A stretch of DNA of 64,000 nucleotides. Source: Candidatus Microthrix subdominans. Its GTDB lineage: Bacteria; Actinomycetota; Acidimicrobiia; Acidimicrobiales; Microtrichaceae. Under the pieces are notes generated by a model. That model was not told where the DNA came from and did not search any database. It saw only the letters and a list, made by a program, of their open reading frames with translations. The position numbers were made by a program, and so were the translations under genes. This document shows, in pieces, positions 1 through 7,805 of the stretch. Position 1 is the first letter of the stretch. The number at the start of each line of letters is the position of its first letter. Location of the stretch: assembly GCA_016719385.1 (NCBI GenBank), contig JADJZA010000001.1, positions 496,001-560,000 on the forward strand, in the 5' to 3' direction.

Positions 1-351
1 TCGGTGCAGGCCGGCAGAGTGGCTGAGCACGTGACGGACGGTGAGGTTCTCTTTGCCGTTCTGGGCGAACTCGGGCCAGTAGGTGGCCACGGGCGCGTCG
101 TAGTCCACCAGGCCGGCGTCGGCCTGGAGGTGCAGGGCCGCCGAGGCGACGCCCTTGCTGGTGCTGAAACACATCGCCAGGGTGTCGGCGAGCCATGGGT
201 CGCCATCGTCGGTGCGCAACCCGCCCCACAGGTCCACCACCAGTTCGCCTCGGTGGTAGACGGCCAACGAGGCCCCGCCTGTGGTGCGCCCGAGTTGGTT
301 CCTGAATGTCTCGGCCACGTCGATAAAGCCGGCGCTGGAGTTTCCCTGCAT
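1..351 (-). CDS. Beta-lactamase-fold serine hydrolase (EstB-like), 3' part cut by window edge
   Basis: Reading leftwards from ATG at 351, 117 codons stay open to the window edge. The protein has a short N-terminus, then GELVVDLWGG, then FSTSKG, which contains the SxxK serine nucleophile and lysine of class C beta-lactamase/esterase folds, then VRHVLSHSAGLH, the conserved segment that follows it. The family cleaves esters or beta-lactam-like substrates and is usually cytoplasmic when, as here, no signal peptide is seen. The YxN and C-terminal motifs lie outside the window, so activity cannot be judged. The start fits the family's usual short lead-in. Confidence 0.8.
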   Translation of the reverse strand, partial: MQGNSSAGFIDVAETFRNQLGRTTGGASLAVYHRGELVVDLWGGLRTDDGDPWLADTLAMCFSTSKGVASAALHLQADAGLVDYDAPVATYWPEFAQNGKENLTVRHVLSHSAGLHR

Positions 352-413
352 CGTGACAACACTGCCACATTTCGAAAGATCGTGGCTCGTCGCGGCGTGC
401 AAGCCGAATCGAA

Positions 414-815
414 TCAGCTCATGCTGCGAAGCCATCCCCGGATGTATTTCGCAGCTGATCGGTAGTGGCTTGGCCCGCTCGCTTCGGCCCAGCGGCCTGT
501 GGTCCAGTGGTTCTTGGCCGGCGCCATCGGGCCTCCGTACAGGTCGGCGTCGGACCTCTCGTCGATGAAACCTACGAGCCGTTGGTGACCTTCGGCGAGC
601 ATCGATCGGGCCTGCTCCCAGTCGAGACCCGCTTGCTTCGAGCGCAGGTCGGCGTTGTAGCGCTTCGTCTCGTTCCCCTTGTAGCCCTCGGCCGGAAAGA
701 ACACTTCCCTGCCAGCGCGAGCGTCTTCGTGCCAACCGAAGAACAGGCGACGATACGCCGTGACCTCGATCCAAGCACTCGACGCCTCAGCCTGACGTGG
801 ATATGCATCGCTGGT
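414..815 (-). pseudogene. ClbS/DfsB-family four-helix protein, N-terminus missing
   Basis: The open frame reads YRRLFFGWHEDARAG, then PAEGYKGNET, and ends with GRWAEASGPSHYRSAAKYIR and a tryptophan-leucine tail. This spacing and the SHYR..A.KYIR..L ending are typical of ClbS/DfsB (DinB-like) proteins. The family normally has about 170 residues; here the frame is closed by TGA at 818-816 before any sensible start, so about the first 35-40 residues of the domain are lost. A GTG at 704 could start a 96-residue remnant. The domain call is firm from the motifs; the broken state is inferred from the absent N-terminus. Confidence 0.65.
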
Positions 816-838
816 TCATGTCGCGATCCTTCACCGGC

Positions 839-1173
839 TCATCCCGACGCACCGGGCGGTCCCTCCGCCTCATCCGCAGCGTTGTTGTCGGGGGCGTTGT
901 CGACGGCCACTGCCTCTACCTGTTTTCGGACCTTCGTTATCTCGGTGCCAACCGCCCCTCCAGAAGGTGTCATGCCGGTGAGGTCGGACTCGTCCTGCTC
1001 CACGTGGTGCCTGCGACCGAAGCCTTCAGGATGTCCCCAGCGTCTTCGCTCGCTCGGTGGACCACGGCGTTCACATTCGCCGATTGTTCGCTTCTCAGCC
1101 CAAATCCGCATCCGGCCAGCGAGACGGCGAGCACAGCGAGCACAGCGAGCACGAGGCTGAGCCGCATGATCAC
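839..1173 (-). pseudogene. Small lipoprotein, probably frameshifted
   Basis: The frame from 1173 begins with a strong signal peptide, MIMRLSLVLAVLAVLAVSLAGC, cut here as a lipobox LAGC with the cysteine near residue 22, followed by a polar segment (SEQSANVNAVVHRASEDAGD). That frame ends at 970, but the neighbouring frame continues to 839 with a hydrophilic, acidic sequence (VRKQVEAVAVDNAPDNNAA), which is the composition expected for the mature part. I read this as one short lipoprotein broken by a single indel near 1020. No family is recognised. The signal peptide itself is coded by a tandem repeat. Confidence 0.45.
1127..1152. repeat. Nine-base tandem repeat inside a signal peptide
   Basis: The unit gcgagcaca is present almost three times in a row. 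On the minus strand it encodes the repeated Ala-Val-Leu triplets of the lipoprotein signal peptide, so slippage would lengthen or shorten the hydrophobic core by three residues without changing frame. Confidence 0.6.
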
Positions 1174-1211
1174 GGGAGCAGGCTCACGGCCGCTGAAGGT
1201 CGGTCAAGCAG

Positions 1212-1232
1212 ACAGTTTGATCGAACGCTCAC
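1212..1232 (-). promoter_or_regulatory. 21-bp repeat upstream of lipoprotein (copy 1)
   Basis: These 21 bases recur exactly at 10837-10857. Both copies lie a short distance upstream of a minus-strand start codon and in the same orientation to that gene. The core ttYgatcRaa is nearly palindromic. A shared promoter or operator is inferred; no regulator is identified. Confidence 0.4.
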
Positions 1233-1279
1233 CGTAGTTGTTCGTTGTGCAGGGAAAGCCGGCGAGGGCGCTTTTGCGC

Positions 1280-1957
1280 TCAGGGATCCGTAGGCGGGGT
1301 CACGGTCCACCCCGCTTCCGCGAGGGCCGCTGCGGCATCCTCAGGGTTACGCCGTGCCGCCGCCTTGACCTGGACCTGGGTCCACGTCGCCCGATGCTCA
1401 TCGATCACAGCCCGCCAACCATCTCGCGGCTCAACCATCTCCTCAGTGATCGTGAATGCAAGCAGATCCTCCAGCGTTGGTCGAAAGCGTTTGCCACCAA
1501 CGGGAAGGTGCAGGTCCCGCAATTTGCGGCGCTTGCGCTCGTCACCGAGATAGATGTCGTCGAGGTCGTCCCGCTGACCGGCCACGTGAAGGTGCGAGCC
1601 CGGAAACTGGTTGGTTGGATCTCGCACGTAGTCGATCCCGACAAGCAGCTCGTCGTCCGCCATCTCAGCCGACGTGTACAAGCTCATCGTGCTTTGCGTC
1701 ATCGTGAGGTAACGCCCCTCAGGGTCGAGCTCGCAGTAGTGCGCAAGGTAGAGGTAGACGAGGGCCTTTCCGCCCGCCGGGGCGAGTGGGATAGGCCTGG
1801 GGTCCGGGCGCAGCTTTCCGACGTTCACCCCAACGACCGCATGCCCGGACGAGGTGGTGAGCGTCGAGACTCTGACTCCATTCGTGACCGTTGCGTTGAG
1901 AAGATGCGACATCTTTTCCGCGAATCGACGTACTTGGCTTCCCAGGTCATCCTTCAC
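1280..1957 (-). CDS. Conserved protein of unknown function, 225 aa
   Basis: The protein starts at GTG 1957 (VKDDLGSQVRRFAEKMSHLL) and is 225 residues long with balanced composition, unlike the arginine-rich shadow frames around it. It has an N-terminal amphipathic helix, a central beta-rich region (ALVYLYLAHYCELDPEGRYLT broken here at Y) and a C-terminal half with an HLHV segment and several charged helices. No signal peptide or membrane segment is seen. It follows a small helical protein by 13 bases, so the two are probably cotranscribed. I do not recognise the family; a two-gene cassette is inferred from spacing. Confidence 0.65.
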   Translation of the reverse strand: MKDDLGSQVRRFAEKMSHLLNATVTNGVRVSTLTTSSGHAVVGVNVGKLRPDPRPIPLAPAGGKALVYLYLAHYCELDPEGRYLTMTQSTMSLYTSAEMADDELLVGIDYVRDPTNQFPGSHLHVAGQRDDLDDIYLGDERKRRKLRDLHLPVGGKRFRPTLEDLLAFTITEEMVEPRDGWRAVIDEHRATWTQVQVKAAARRNPEDAAAALAEAGWTVTPPTDP

Positions 1958-1970
1958 GGAGGGGTGGGGC

Positions 1971-2156
1971 TCAGCCGCGACCCAGGCCGCTCACCAGGAA
2001 CCATGCACGGCGCTGGGCCTCGGAGGCGAACCGCCCCAACTTCGCCTGTTCCTTCAGGTCGTCCAACCCGATGCCCAAGACTGCGAGGGTCGTCCGAACG
2101 ATCTCGTCGACCTCGGCCTCGGTTGCTTCCTCGTGGGTTTCGATCGTCGTCGTCAT
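1971..2156 (-). CDS. Small helical protein, possible partner of the 225-aa protein
   Basis: From ATG 2156 the frame gives 61 residues, MTMTTTIETHEEATEAEVDE without the first M, then VRTTLAVLGIGLDDLKEQAK and a tail with RAWFLVSGLG. It is acidic and helical, typical of a small regulatory or antitoxin-like protein. An upstream ATG at 2225 would add a cysteine-rich stretch that looks non-coding, so I prefer 2156. Function is unknown; the tight spacing to the downstream 225-residue gene suggests they act together. Confidence 0.5.
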   Translation of the reverse strand: MTTTIETHEEATEAEVDEIVRTTLAVLGIGLDDLKEQAKLGRFASEAQRRAWFLVSGLGRG

Positions 2157-2796
2157 GGTCACCTCTGCGTCGTATCGATGACCACACCCTACGCAGGCGG
2201 TGTGACGTTGTGCCGCCGGAGTCATGTCCGGGCGAGTTCTCCTTCAGACACCGGCCTCGTCGGTCAAGGTCGACTGCTAGGTGGCGGCAGCTTGCTCGGC
2301 AGCGGTCGTCTCGATGTCGGGAATTGGTTCGCTGGTCAGCAGTTGCAACCACCCGCGCGTAAGCCGGGCGTGGTCAATGAACGTAGCGACCAGCACCAAG
2401 TGCTCGTGGGAGCAGCGCCTTCCACGGCATCGGTGTCGTGGCGGCGAGGTGCTCGGCACGTACATGGCGTTGCCGGCATAGTGCCATGAAGGTTATGTCC
2501 ATTGCCGTGGCAGCGGCGTGGCTCGAGGATCACCCCAAGTTTGAAGAGCAGCCTTGAAATGGCGTACCTGGCTGACAACTCCGAAGAGCAACTCGACCTC
2601 TTCGGGGAGGTGACAGCGTTGATGGGTGCCTTGGAGGTGCGGGGTACCCCGCCTACGTCGGTCACGCCGTACGCGGAGTCACGGTCTCGGTGAAGAGCTT
2701 GGCGAGCTGACGGACGCTGAAACGGATGAGTTGATCGACCAAGCTCGCAGCTCGTCGATCTTGACGACCAACGAGGCCGGAGCTGGCTGAATAGCG
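2157..2796. other. No intact gene; possible antitoxin remnant near 2690-2790
   Basis: No frame here looks coding over its length. On the plus strand, bases 2687-2790 read LGEELGELTDAETDELIDQA and stop just before a VapC-like start, which is the position and composition of an antitoxin C-terminus. Its N-terminal DNA-binding half cannot be found in frame. Confidence 0.35.
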
Positions 2797-3171
2797 ATGT
2801 TGCTGGACGCAGGCGTTGATCGCCTACGCACGCGGTGCGCCCGGGTTGAGAGCGCTTCTCGCCAGGGAGCATGACGATGAAACCCCGGTGAAGACCACCA
2901 GCGGTGTTGTTGCTCAAGTGTGGTGGGAGGAGCCAGGCCGGCTCGGTTGGCGGTCCTTCTCCGGGGTGTTGCCGAACTACCCCTCGACCCCGATGCTTCA
3001 CGTCGCATCGGTGTGTTGCTGGGTGTGTGTGGCCTGGCCGACGTGGTCGACGCATCATTGATTGACAGTGCGCGGTCTGGCGACGAGATCCTGACGAGCG
3101 ATCCCGACGCCCTGGCAACGCTTGCCAGCGCTGCACGCAAGGAGCTGGTCATCACACCGGTGACTACCTAG
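2797..3171 (+). pseudogene. vapC: VapC-type PIN-domain toxin, two frameshifts
   Basis: Joining three frame segments gives a normal PIN protein: MLLDAG then LIAYARG, then TTSGVVAQVW, then ARPARLAVLLRGV and a C-terminal DASLIDSAR...EILTSDPDAL. The order and motifs match the intact PIN protein at 54282-54662 (ILDTGAFFAL, GVIAQVWRGG, IITSDPGDI). A base is missing near 2815 and another indel lies near 2918. VapC toxins are Mg-dependent RNases; the acidic residues D4 and the C-terminal TSDPD are still visible. With no intact antitoxin upstream, the locus is probably dead unless the indels are sequence errors. Confidence 0.7.
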
Positions 3172-3878
3172 GGTAACGGCTGGGCATGGTGGCCCGTGGG
3201 ACGTCGCCGGTCAGATCGACGGTGTGGGCGCGAGCGATGCCCGTTTTTCTTTCTGCAAGGTGGTGCGGGTCGAGTCGACCCCGCCTGCTTCGAGTCGGGC
3301 CACTGCTGCCTGGCATGTCGACATCGTCCCAAGTTCGATCCGAATCGGGCCCTGCCTTCGCCATGATGCCCGAACCAGCAATACCTCACCAGCACAGTGA
3401 GGTATTGCGGCTGAGTGAGGCAATACGACTTCGACCGACGTGACCGCTGATGCGAGCGTTTGATGCGCTGTGTGCCGTGTTGCCCGTGCGGTCGACGTCC
3501 AGGCCGCGGTCGAGACGTAACGGGTGTCACCCGTGGTTCCGGGAAGGTGGACGCCTGCGCTCGTGGCGGTCGCCGAAGCGATCTTGTGCGGCGCCGCATC
3601 GGCGGGCTCGCTGCCGCCCCTGGCCTCGCCTCTATGTCGATCTGCGCAACCTCGGAGTACGTGGCGAGGAAGCGGCCGCCCACCTTGTCAAGGTGTTTCG
3701 TGCTCGATGAAGATCGGGCACCGAAATTGCTGAGCGTTCGACGTGGCTCTGTCTGACGAGATCGACTGCTTCAGCAGTTTCAACCACCAATGGCCACTCC
3801 CAAGGTGCAGGCATCTGGGTGAGGTCGAATCGAAGCATTTGGGGGGCGGCACCCTCTCGCCGGCGGTACGGTGGCGCC
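3172..3878. other. Intergenic, no recognisable gene apart from one inverted repeat
   Basis: All frames are short and arginine- or proline-rich, as expected for non-coding GC-rich DNA. A perfect inverted repeat (3378-3408) is the only clear structure. Confidence 0.5.
3378..3408. promoter_or_regulatory. Perfect 12-bp inverted repeat
   Basis: GCAATACCTCAC and its exact complement GTGAGGTATTGC are separated by seven bases; a third, related half-site (gtgaggcaatac) follows at 3415-3426. No T-run follows, so an operator is more likely than a terminator. It stands alone, with no intact gene on either side. Confidence 0.5.
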
Positions 3879-4127
3879 ATGGCCGTTCTACCTGAGGAGC
3901 TCCTGGAACAAGCACTCGAACTCTCGCCTACCGATCGAGCGGAGCTCGCGGCTGGGCTATTGGCGAGCCTCGACGGGGACTTCGCGGACGGCGCCGAAGT
4001 CGAACGGCTGTGGACAGCGGAGACCGAAAGGCGCGCCTCTCAGATCGCTTCTGGCGAAGTAAGGCTCACCACGTGGGAGCACATGGCGGGGCGCGTCGAC
4101 AGGCTGCGGTCCGCCCCCACGGAATGA
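3879..4127 (+). CDS. RelB/TIGR02574-type addiction-module antitoxin
   Basis: The 82-residue protein MAVLPEELLEQALELSPTDR (first 20 shown) followed by AELAAGLLASLDGD and a C-terminal EVERLWTAETERRASQIASG is typical of the TIGR02574 (Unstab_antitox) family, which neutralises RelE/ParE toxins. ATG 3879 is preferred over the upstream in-frame start because the family begins exactly here. Its stop overlaps the ATG of a toxin remnant (ATGA), the usual arrangement of such pairs. The antitoxin looks complete although its toxin does not. Confidence 0.8.
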   Translation: MAVLPEELLEQALELSPTDRAELAAGLLASLDGDFADGAEVERLWTAETERRASQIASGEVRLTTWEHMAGRVDRLRSAPTE

Positions 4128-4280
4128 CCCTGCCGGTCAGGTTCCATCGTTGAGCGACGAATGACCACGTCGGGCTTCCCGTACGCCATCCGTTACCGGG
4201 TAATAGAAGGCGTGGTAGTAGTGATGGCCGTGTATCACCAGCGCCGACACCCAGACTTCGGCTCCTCCCGGTCCCCATGA
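4124..4280 (+). pseudogene. RelE/ParE toxin with internal deletion
   Basis: The start MTLPVRFHR overlaps the antitoxin stop and is a standard RelE beginning, but a stop follows at once. Further on, another frame gives GFPYAIRYRVIEGVVVVMAV then YHQRRHP, the C-terminal beta-strands and His/Arg tail of RelE/ParE ribosome-dependent or gyrase-poison toxins. About 40-45 residues between them are missing, so the toxin is inactive. The antitoxin has been kept. Confidence 0.75.
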
Positions 4281-4540
4281 GGTTGTGGCAACGGGAATCT
4301 CCGTTCACATCAGCCGAGGCGGCGGGGCTTCTCGGAATGTCTCGGACCCATCTCGTTCGCTTGTGCGACGAGGGACGCATCGAGAGCTACAAGGTCGGCA
4401 ATGCCCTGCGCATCTCGTCCGACGAGGTCATGCGAATCCTGACCGCCCGGGGACAAGTCAAGACCGAGGCACGCGAAGCGGCAGCTACCGCCGATCAGCG
4501 TCGTCGTGCCCGTGCCGCACGCGTTGCTGGCTTGGTGTAG
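4277..4540 (+). CDS. Excisionase-type HTH protein (orphan antitoxin-like)
   Basis: An 87-residue protein with the HTH_17/excisionase pattern: FTSAEAAGLLGMSRTHLVRL as helix-turn-helix (residues 10-29), then EGRIESYKVGNALRISSDEV as the wing (the R-I pair binding DNA), and a charged C-terminal helix rich in Arg and Ala. In many genomes this form precedes a PIN-domain toxin and acts as antitoxin. No PIN gene follows here. Its ATG overlaps the stop of the RelE remnant. DNA binding is well supported; the antitoxin role is inferred. Confidence 0.7.
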   Translation: MRLWQRESPFTSAEAAGLLGMSRTHLVRLCDEGRIESYKVGNALRISSDEVMRILTARGQVKTEAREAAATADQRRRARAARVAGLV

Positions 4541-4666
4541 AGCCTCAATGGTCAGGCTTGGTGGCATGCGACTGCGGCAGCGCCAGACTCTCTCCCGGCG
4601 GATGAACGCCCATTCCTCGAACGAGTCGCCATCGGACCGCCCCAAGCTCGTTCCAATTTGGCCGTG

Positions 4667-4975
4667 TCACCGGACCGTCAAGGCCACCCTGGTGGCTATG
4701 GCGGTGCACCGTTGAGCACGTTCGACTGCCTTGCGGGCGACAGCCTCGGCGACGCCATCCGGGTCGTATTCGGCCTTGCTCTTTAGCGGTAAGAGCCGCC
4801 GCAGGTCTCGCTCGACCATCGAGCCGTCGGGCCCGGCCTGTCGAAGCAGCACGAGTACCTGCTGGTGGTCGTCGCCCGCTGCCCGTTTGCCAAGCCTCGC
4901 GCCACACACCGCGTCGGCCGAATTGATGCCTGCGTGGATCGCCAGGTTTAGGCACTTCGGCTCCGTCGGTAGGAG
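4667..4975 (-). pseudogene. HEPN-domain partner of nucleotidyltransferase, N-terminus lost
   Basis: The frame reads LAIHAGINSADAVCGARLGK, RAAGDDHQQV, then LRRLLPLKSKAEYDPDGVAE and RAQRC. This is the second half of HEPN proteins that pair with an adjacent nucleotidyltransferase; R-x5-H (RAAGDDH) fits the HEPN RNase motif. The normal first 40 or so residues are absent: the frame runs straight into the end of the upstream nucleotidyltransferase with no start codon. A deletion joining the two genes is the simplest reading. Confidence 0.65.
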
Positions 4976-5571
4976 GCAAGGTCGGAACCCAGGATCAGCA
5001 GCCCGTCCGTGCTGACCTGACGGAGTAGGTCGCTACCTTCATCGAGCCGGGTCTCAATTTCAGCGGGACTGTACTCAACGATCTCGACCGCATTGCCCGT
5101 GAGGCGACCAACCCCGTTGCGCCAGTCATCGAGCTGGTTTGCCCAACCCTCGTCATCCTCATCGATCTCGGTTGGGCGTACCACGAGGACATCGATGTCA
5201 CTGCCCGTCCTCGCCTCTCGTCGTGCGAACGAGCCGAAGACGATGACGCTCGCGGGTGGATTCGGCATGGCCGAAGCCATCCGGCCAATTTCGCCCAGCA
5301 CGTTGTCGGTCGCATGGGCCAGCGAGATCAGCGAACGGGCGGCAGTGTGCTCACGTACGAGCCGAAACTGTGATGATGGCGGAACCTCTCGTCGTTCGAC
5401 GACACCAAGGTCGACAAGCCCGGGCAGAATCCGGGAAGCCTGTGCCGGGCTGACGGCTGAGAGCTGAGCCACTTCGCGAAGGTTGAGCTCGGCAGTGGTT
5501 TCGACGAGGGTGGCCAGCACTCGACCTTGGGCGCCGGGAACGATCGCCTCGATTGGTCGAACGAAGTCCAC
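4948..5571 (-). CDS. Nucleotidyltransferase with N-terminal winged helix (HEPN-NTase TA component)
   Basis: The 207-residue product has a MarR/ArsR-like winged helix at residues 20-75 (LREVAQLSAVSPAQASRILP) and a minimal nucleotidyltransferase fold with VIVFGSFARREARTGSDIDV near residues 108-127, which contains the GS...R...SDxD catalytic pattern. Such proteins act as antitoxins of HEPN RNases by nucleotidylating them. The start is GTG 5571. The C-terminus (LGSDLASYRRSRSA) departs from the usual family ending and runs into the HEPN remnant, so the last residues may have been replaced at a deletion joint. Confidence 0.75.
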   Translation of the reverse strand: MDFVRPIEAIVPGAQGRVLATLVETTAELNLREVAQLSAVSPAQASRILPGLVDLGVVERREVPPSSQFRLVREHTAARSLISLAHATDNVLGEIGRMASAMPNPPASVIVFGSFARREARTGSDIDVLVVRPTEIDEDDEGWANQLDDWRNGVGRLTGNAVEIVEYSPAEIETRLDEGSDLLRQVSTDGLLILGSDLASYRRSRSA

Positions 5572-5639
5572 GACTCAAACCTACCATGATGCGAACAATT
5601 ATGAAATGGTCGTTCCTTATTTGATAGACATCGCCCGTC

Positions 5640-5885
5640 GGTCGCTGCTTGACCACCGGGAGCGCTGCGAGGTTCTCCTCGCCGGTCTCCGGCCCGTCGA
5701 TGCCCAGCTGAACCGTGGCGTCTTTGGCGGTACCGGATCGCATTGGCAACCCTTTGAGCAATGGAAGTGCAGCGTTCGGACCGTTCGACGGTCTTGCGGG
5801 CGACGCCTTCTACGACTCCATCCGGGTCGTACTCGGCCCTGGCTTTCGAGTTGGGTCCGCCCGCGGCGGTCCCGCTGACCGTGAC
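5640..5885 (-). pseudogene. Second HEPN C-terminal remnant
   Basis: On the minus strand one frame reads KARAEYDPDGVVEGVARKTV then ERSERCTSIAQRVANA, closely similar to the HEPN tail at 4667-4750 (KSKAEYDPDGVAEAVARKAV, ERAQRC). Upstream HEPN sequence is not present and the downstream tail is arginine-rich, so only the terminal helix is preserved. The two copies lie about 1 kb apart on either side of the NTase gene in the same orientation. Confidence 0.55.
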
Positions 5886-5963
5886 TGGACGCGCTCACAC
5901 GGGGTCGGTGGCGAGATGGTGCGCCTGTCTCGCCATACCGACGGAGGGAGGGTTGTGAGCATG

Positions 5964-5991
5964 CACACCGACAACTAGGGTTGTCGGTGTG
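5964..5991 (+). promoter_or_regulatory. Perfect 12-bp inverted repeat ending on toxin start codon
   Basis: CACACCGACAAC, four bases (TAGG), then GTTGTCGGTGTG. The right arm ends on the GTG start of the next gene (5989-5991). As DNA it is an ideal operator for the downstream HTH antitoxin; as RNA it would form a stable hairpin covering the start codon. Confidence 0.65.
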
Positions 5992-6243
5992 GAGATCTTG
6001 CCAAGTGCCCGAAAGCACGGCGTCTCCGATGACGATATTCGCCATGCCATCGAGAACGCGACGGGATGGATCACACAACCCGATCAGCCTGACTTCACCA
6101 TGCTGATCGGCCCCGACCGACGAGCTGCTCTGATTGAGGTCGGAATTCTCGAAGCAGGGGAGCAGGACTTCGTGATCCATGCGATGACAGCACGAATTAG
6201 GTACCTGAAGATGATTGACTCGCCAAGAGGTGGCCCACAATGA
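5989..6243 (+). CDS. BrnT-like small toxin
   Basis: The 84-residue protein begins VEILPSARKHGVSDDDIRHA, followed by TMLIGPDRRAALIEVGILEA and an ending FVIHAMTARIRYL. The order of an N-terminal helix with SARKHGVS.DDI, a GPDR.G..LEV strand and an IHAM.AR end is typical of the small actinobacterial toxins annotated as BrnT-like, which precede their antitoxin. GTG 5989 is used because the sequence upstream is an inverted repeat. It overlaps the antitoxin gene. RNase activity is assumed from the family only. Confidence 0.65.
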   Translation: MEILPSARKHGVSDDDIRHAIENATGWITQPDQPDFTMLIGPDRRAALIEVGILEAGEQDFVIHAMTARIRYLKMIDSPRGGPQ

Positions 6244-6520
6244 AGACAACCAAGCATCCCAGATCCTCACCGATGAGGACGCCGAGGCCATCGTCGGGTC
6301 GTTCGATAACGCGACAGATGATGGCTATGTCGTCGGCGGCGGCGACACGCTGGCCGAGCTTCGGGCAGCGGCAGCGGCTCGGCGTGATGCGGATAGCCGA
6401 ATCGAGGCAGCTGCCATTCGAGCCCATCGGGAGGGCGCATCCTGGGGAGTCATCGGGGCGCAGCTTGGAATGACGCGCCAAGGTGCTCGCCAGCGATTTG
6501 AGCGACTGGTCACTGCCTGA
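6230..6520 (+). CDS. HTH antitoxin of the BrnT-like pair
   Basis: From GTG 6230 the protein has 96 residues: an acidic N-terminus (ILTDEDAEAIVGSFDNATDD), a helical middle rich in Ala and Arg, and a C-terminal helix-turn-helix EGASWGVIGAQLGMTRQGAR followed by QRFERL. This sigma-like HTH occurs in antitoxins that follow such toxins. Start choice between TTG 6215 and GTG 6230 is uncertain; both overlap the toxin. It probably binds the perfect inverted repeat at the toxin start. Confidence 0.65.
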   Translation: MAHNEDNQASQILTDEDAEAIVGSFDNATDDGYVVGGGDTLAELRAAAAARRDADSRIEAAAIRAHREGASWGVIGAQLGMTRQGARQRFERLVTA

Positions 6521-6579
6521 ACCAGGCCGCCGCACGAGCTGCGGTGCATGAGGAGTGCGAGGCCGTCCGTATCGCGCTT

Positions 6580-6740
6580 GGGTGCTCGTTCGTCTAGCGC
6601 CTCGACTAGCGGGCGTTGGTCTAGTCGGGTTGGAGCGTGAGCTGTCGGAGTTGCTCGGTCGGCCGGTTGATGTTGTTCCCGCATCGAGTCTGAAGGCCAG
6701 CATCGAGCCTCGGTTGCTCGCCGAGGCCATTCCGTTGTGA
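6580..6740 (+). pseudogene. MntA-type minimal nucleotidyltransferase remnant
   Basis: The readable end is VGLVGLERELSELLGRPVDV followed by VPASSLKASIEPRLLAEAIPL cut after I. This is the standard C-terminal half of MntA-like nucleotidyltransferases. The upstream GSxxR...SDxD region cannot be found in frame; stops interrupt the other frames. The stop overlaps the GTG of a HepT-like start, as in intact MntA/HepT loci. Confidence 0.65.
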
Positions 6741-6838
6741 GGAGTGATCGTCAACGACTCGAGGACGTCATCGCCGCCGCAGATGCAATCTCGTCCCACT
6801 TGAATCGAGGGTCGATCATGCCTGATCGTTGCCCTTGA
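6737..6838 (+). pseudogene. HepT-like HEPN toxin, truncated after 33 residues
   Basis: The start VRSDRQRLEDVIAAADAISS is typical of HepT (DUF86) proteins, but the frame stops at 6838 after 33 residues, against about 110 for the family. The R-x4-6-H catalytic part is absent and no continuation is seen in other frames. Confidence 0.6.
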
Positions 6839-6903
6839 GCAGCATCGCTCCTGGGCGGATTCGATCCGGGGTTCCAGATTGATGCGCTCAGGTGAGTATC
6901 GCC

Positions 6904-7805
6904 TCAAATGACCCCACGCTCTGCGAGAGCCCGCGCGAACTCGGACACGGTCCCAAGTGCATGACGACGTTCGCTCTCGCCAGCGTCGCCCTCGAGAAAC
7001 GTTGCGTATTGGGTTGGACCCACCGAATCGATGTCTCGGAACTGGTCAGCAACGAGGAGCGTGAGCTGTGCTTCAAGTTCCCCGGCGGAGTCGCCCGCAA
7101 CCAAGGGGCTTGACGCGACTCGGTCGCTCGCTGCTGCCGGGCCGAGGGCATCGAGCGTCCACACGACGTCGTAGGCATCTTTCGCCTTGTCGCGACGCAT
7201 GATGGCGTCGGATTTTAGACACAGCCAGGACGCAAGACCGGCGAGCGGAAACTGGTAGGTCAGGTTGCCGGACGCGGTCTCGACGCGTCGCTCGACAGCG
7301 ATGGTGTCCTCCGGGACGAGATGACCGAATCCGACGGCCAAGGCTGCTATCTCGCCGCTTGGCCCCATGTTCGCGATGGCCGGCGTGTCGCTCGCCGGGC
7401 CCTCTGGGCGTCCGCCAGGGTGCGAACGGGACAGAGCAGTTCCACCTGGACCCGAGCATTCCGGTGGCGGCCCACCCACCTCCACTTGATGTGCCGATCG
7501 CCCTCGATGTCGGCTTCAAGACCAAGAGACCGCAAGCCGTCGATGATCGAGTCGTAGTAGTCGGCCGTCTCGCCGTCGAGGAGATGCAACGACAGGTGAA
7601 GGTCGAGATCGGCAGTACCAACGTGAGGCTCGATGCCGGTCGGTGGCACCTCAACGAGGAGGCCTGGGACCGCTCCGCCAACGATCGCCAGATGGTGCCC
7701 GCCGAAACCGCTGCCAAACGATCGAAGCACGTCGGCTGCGATGCCCAGGAGCCGTTCGCTCATTGGGTCGTCATACGAAGACGCCCGTGCGTTGTCAGTC
7801 GCCAT
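6904..7805 (-). pseudogene. abiEii: AbiEii-type nucleotidyltransferase toxin, frameshifted near 7400
   Basis: The N-terminal segment (7805 to about 7410) has HHLAIVGGAVPGLLVE and GTADLDLHLSL, the GG...T/ADLD nucleotidyltransferase signature of AbiEii toxins. After a shift the second frame carries IAALAVGFGHLVPEDTIAVE and LASWLCLKSDAIMRRDKAKD, a normal AbiEii C-terminal half with the K..A..RR.K.KD.YD segment. Combined length is about 295 residues, normal for the family. The shift lies in a short G/C-run region and may be an error. The start overlaps the upstream antitoxin stop by 11 bases, as in type IV AbiE operons. Confidence 0.75.
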
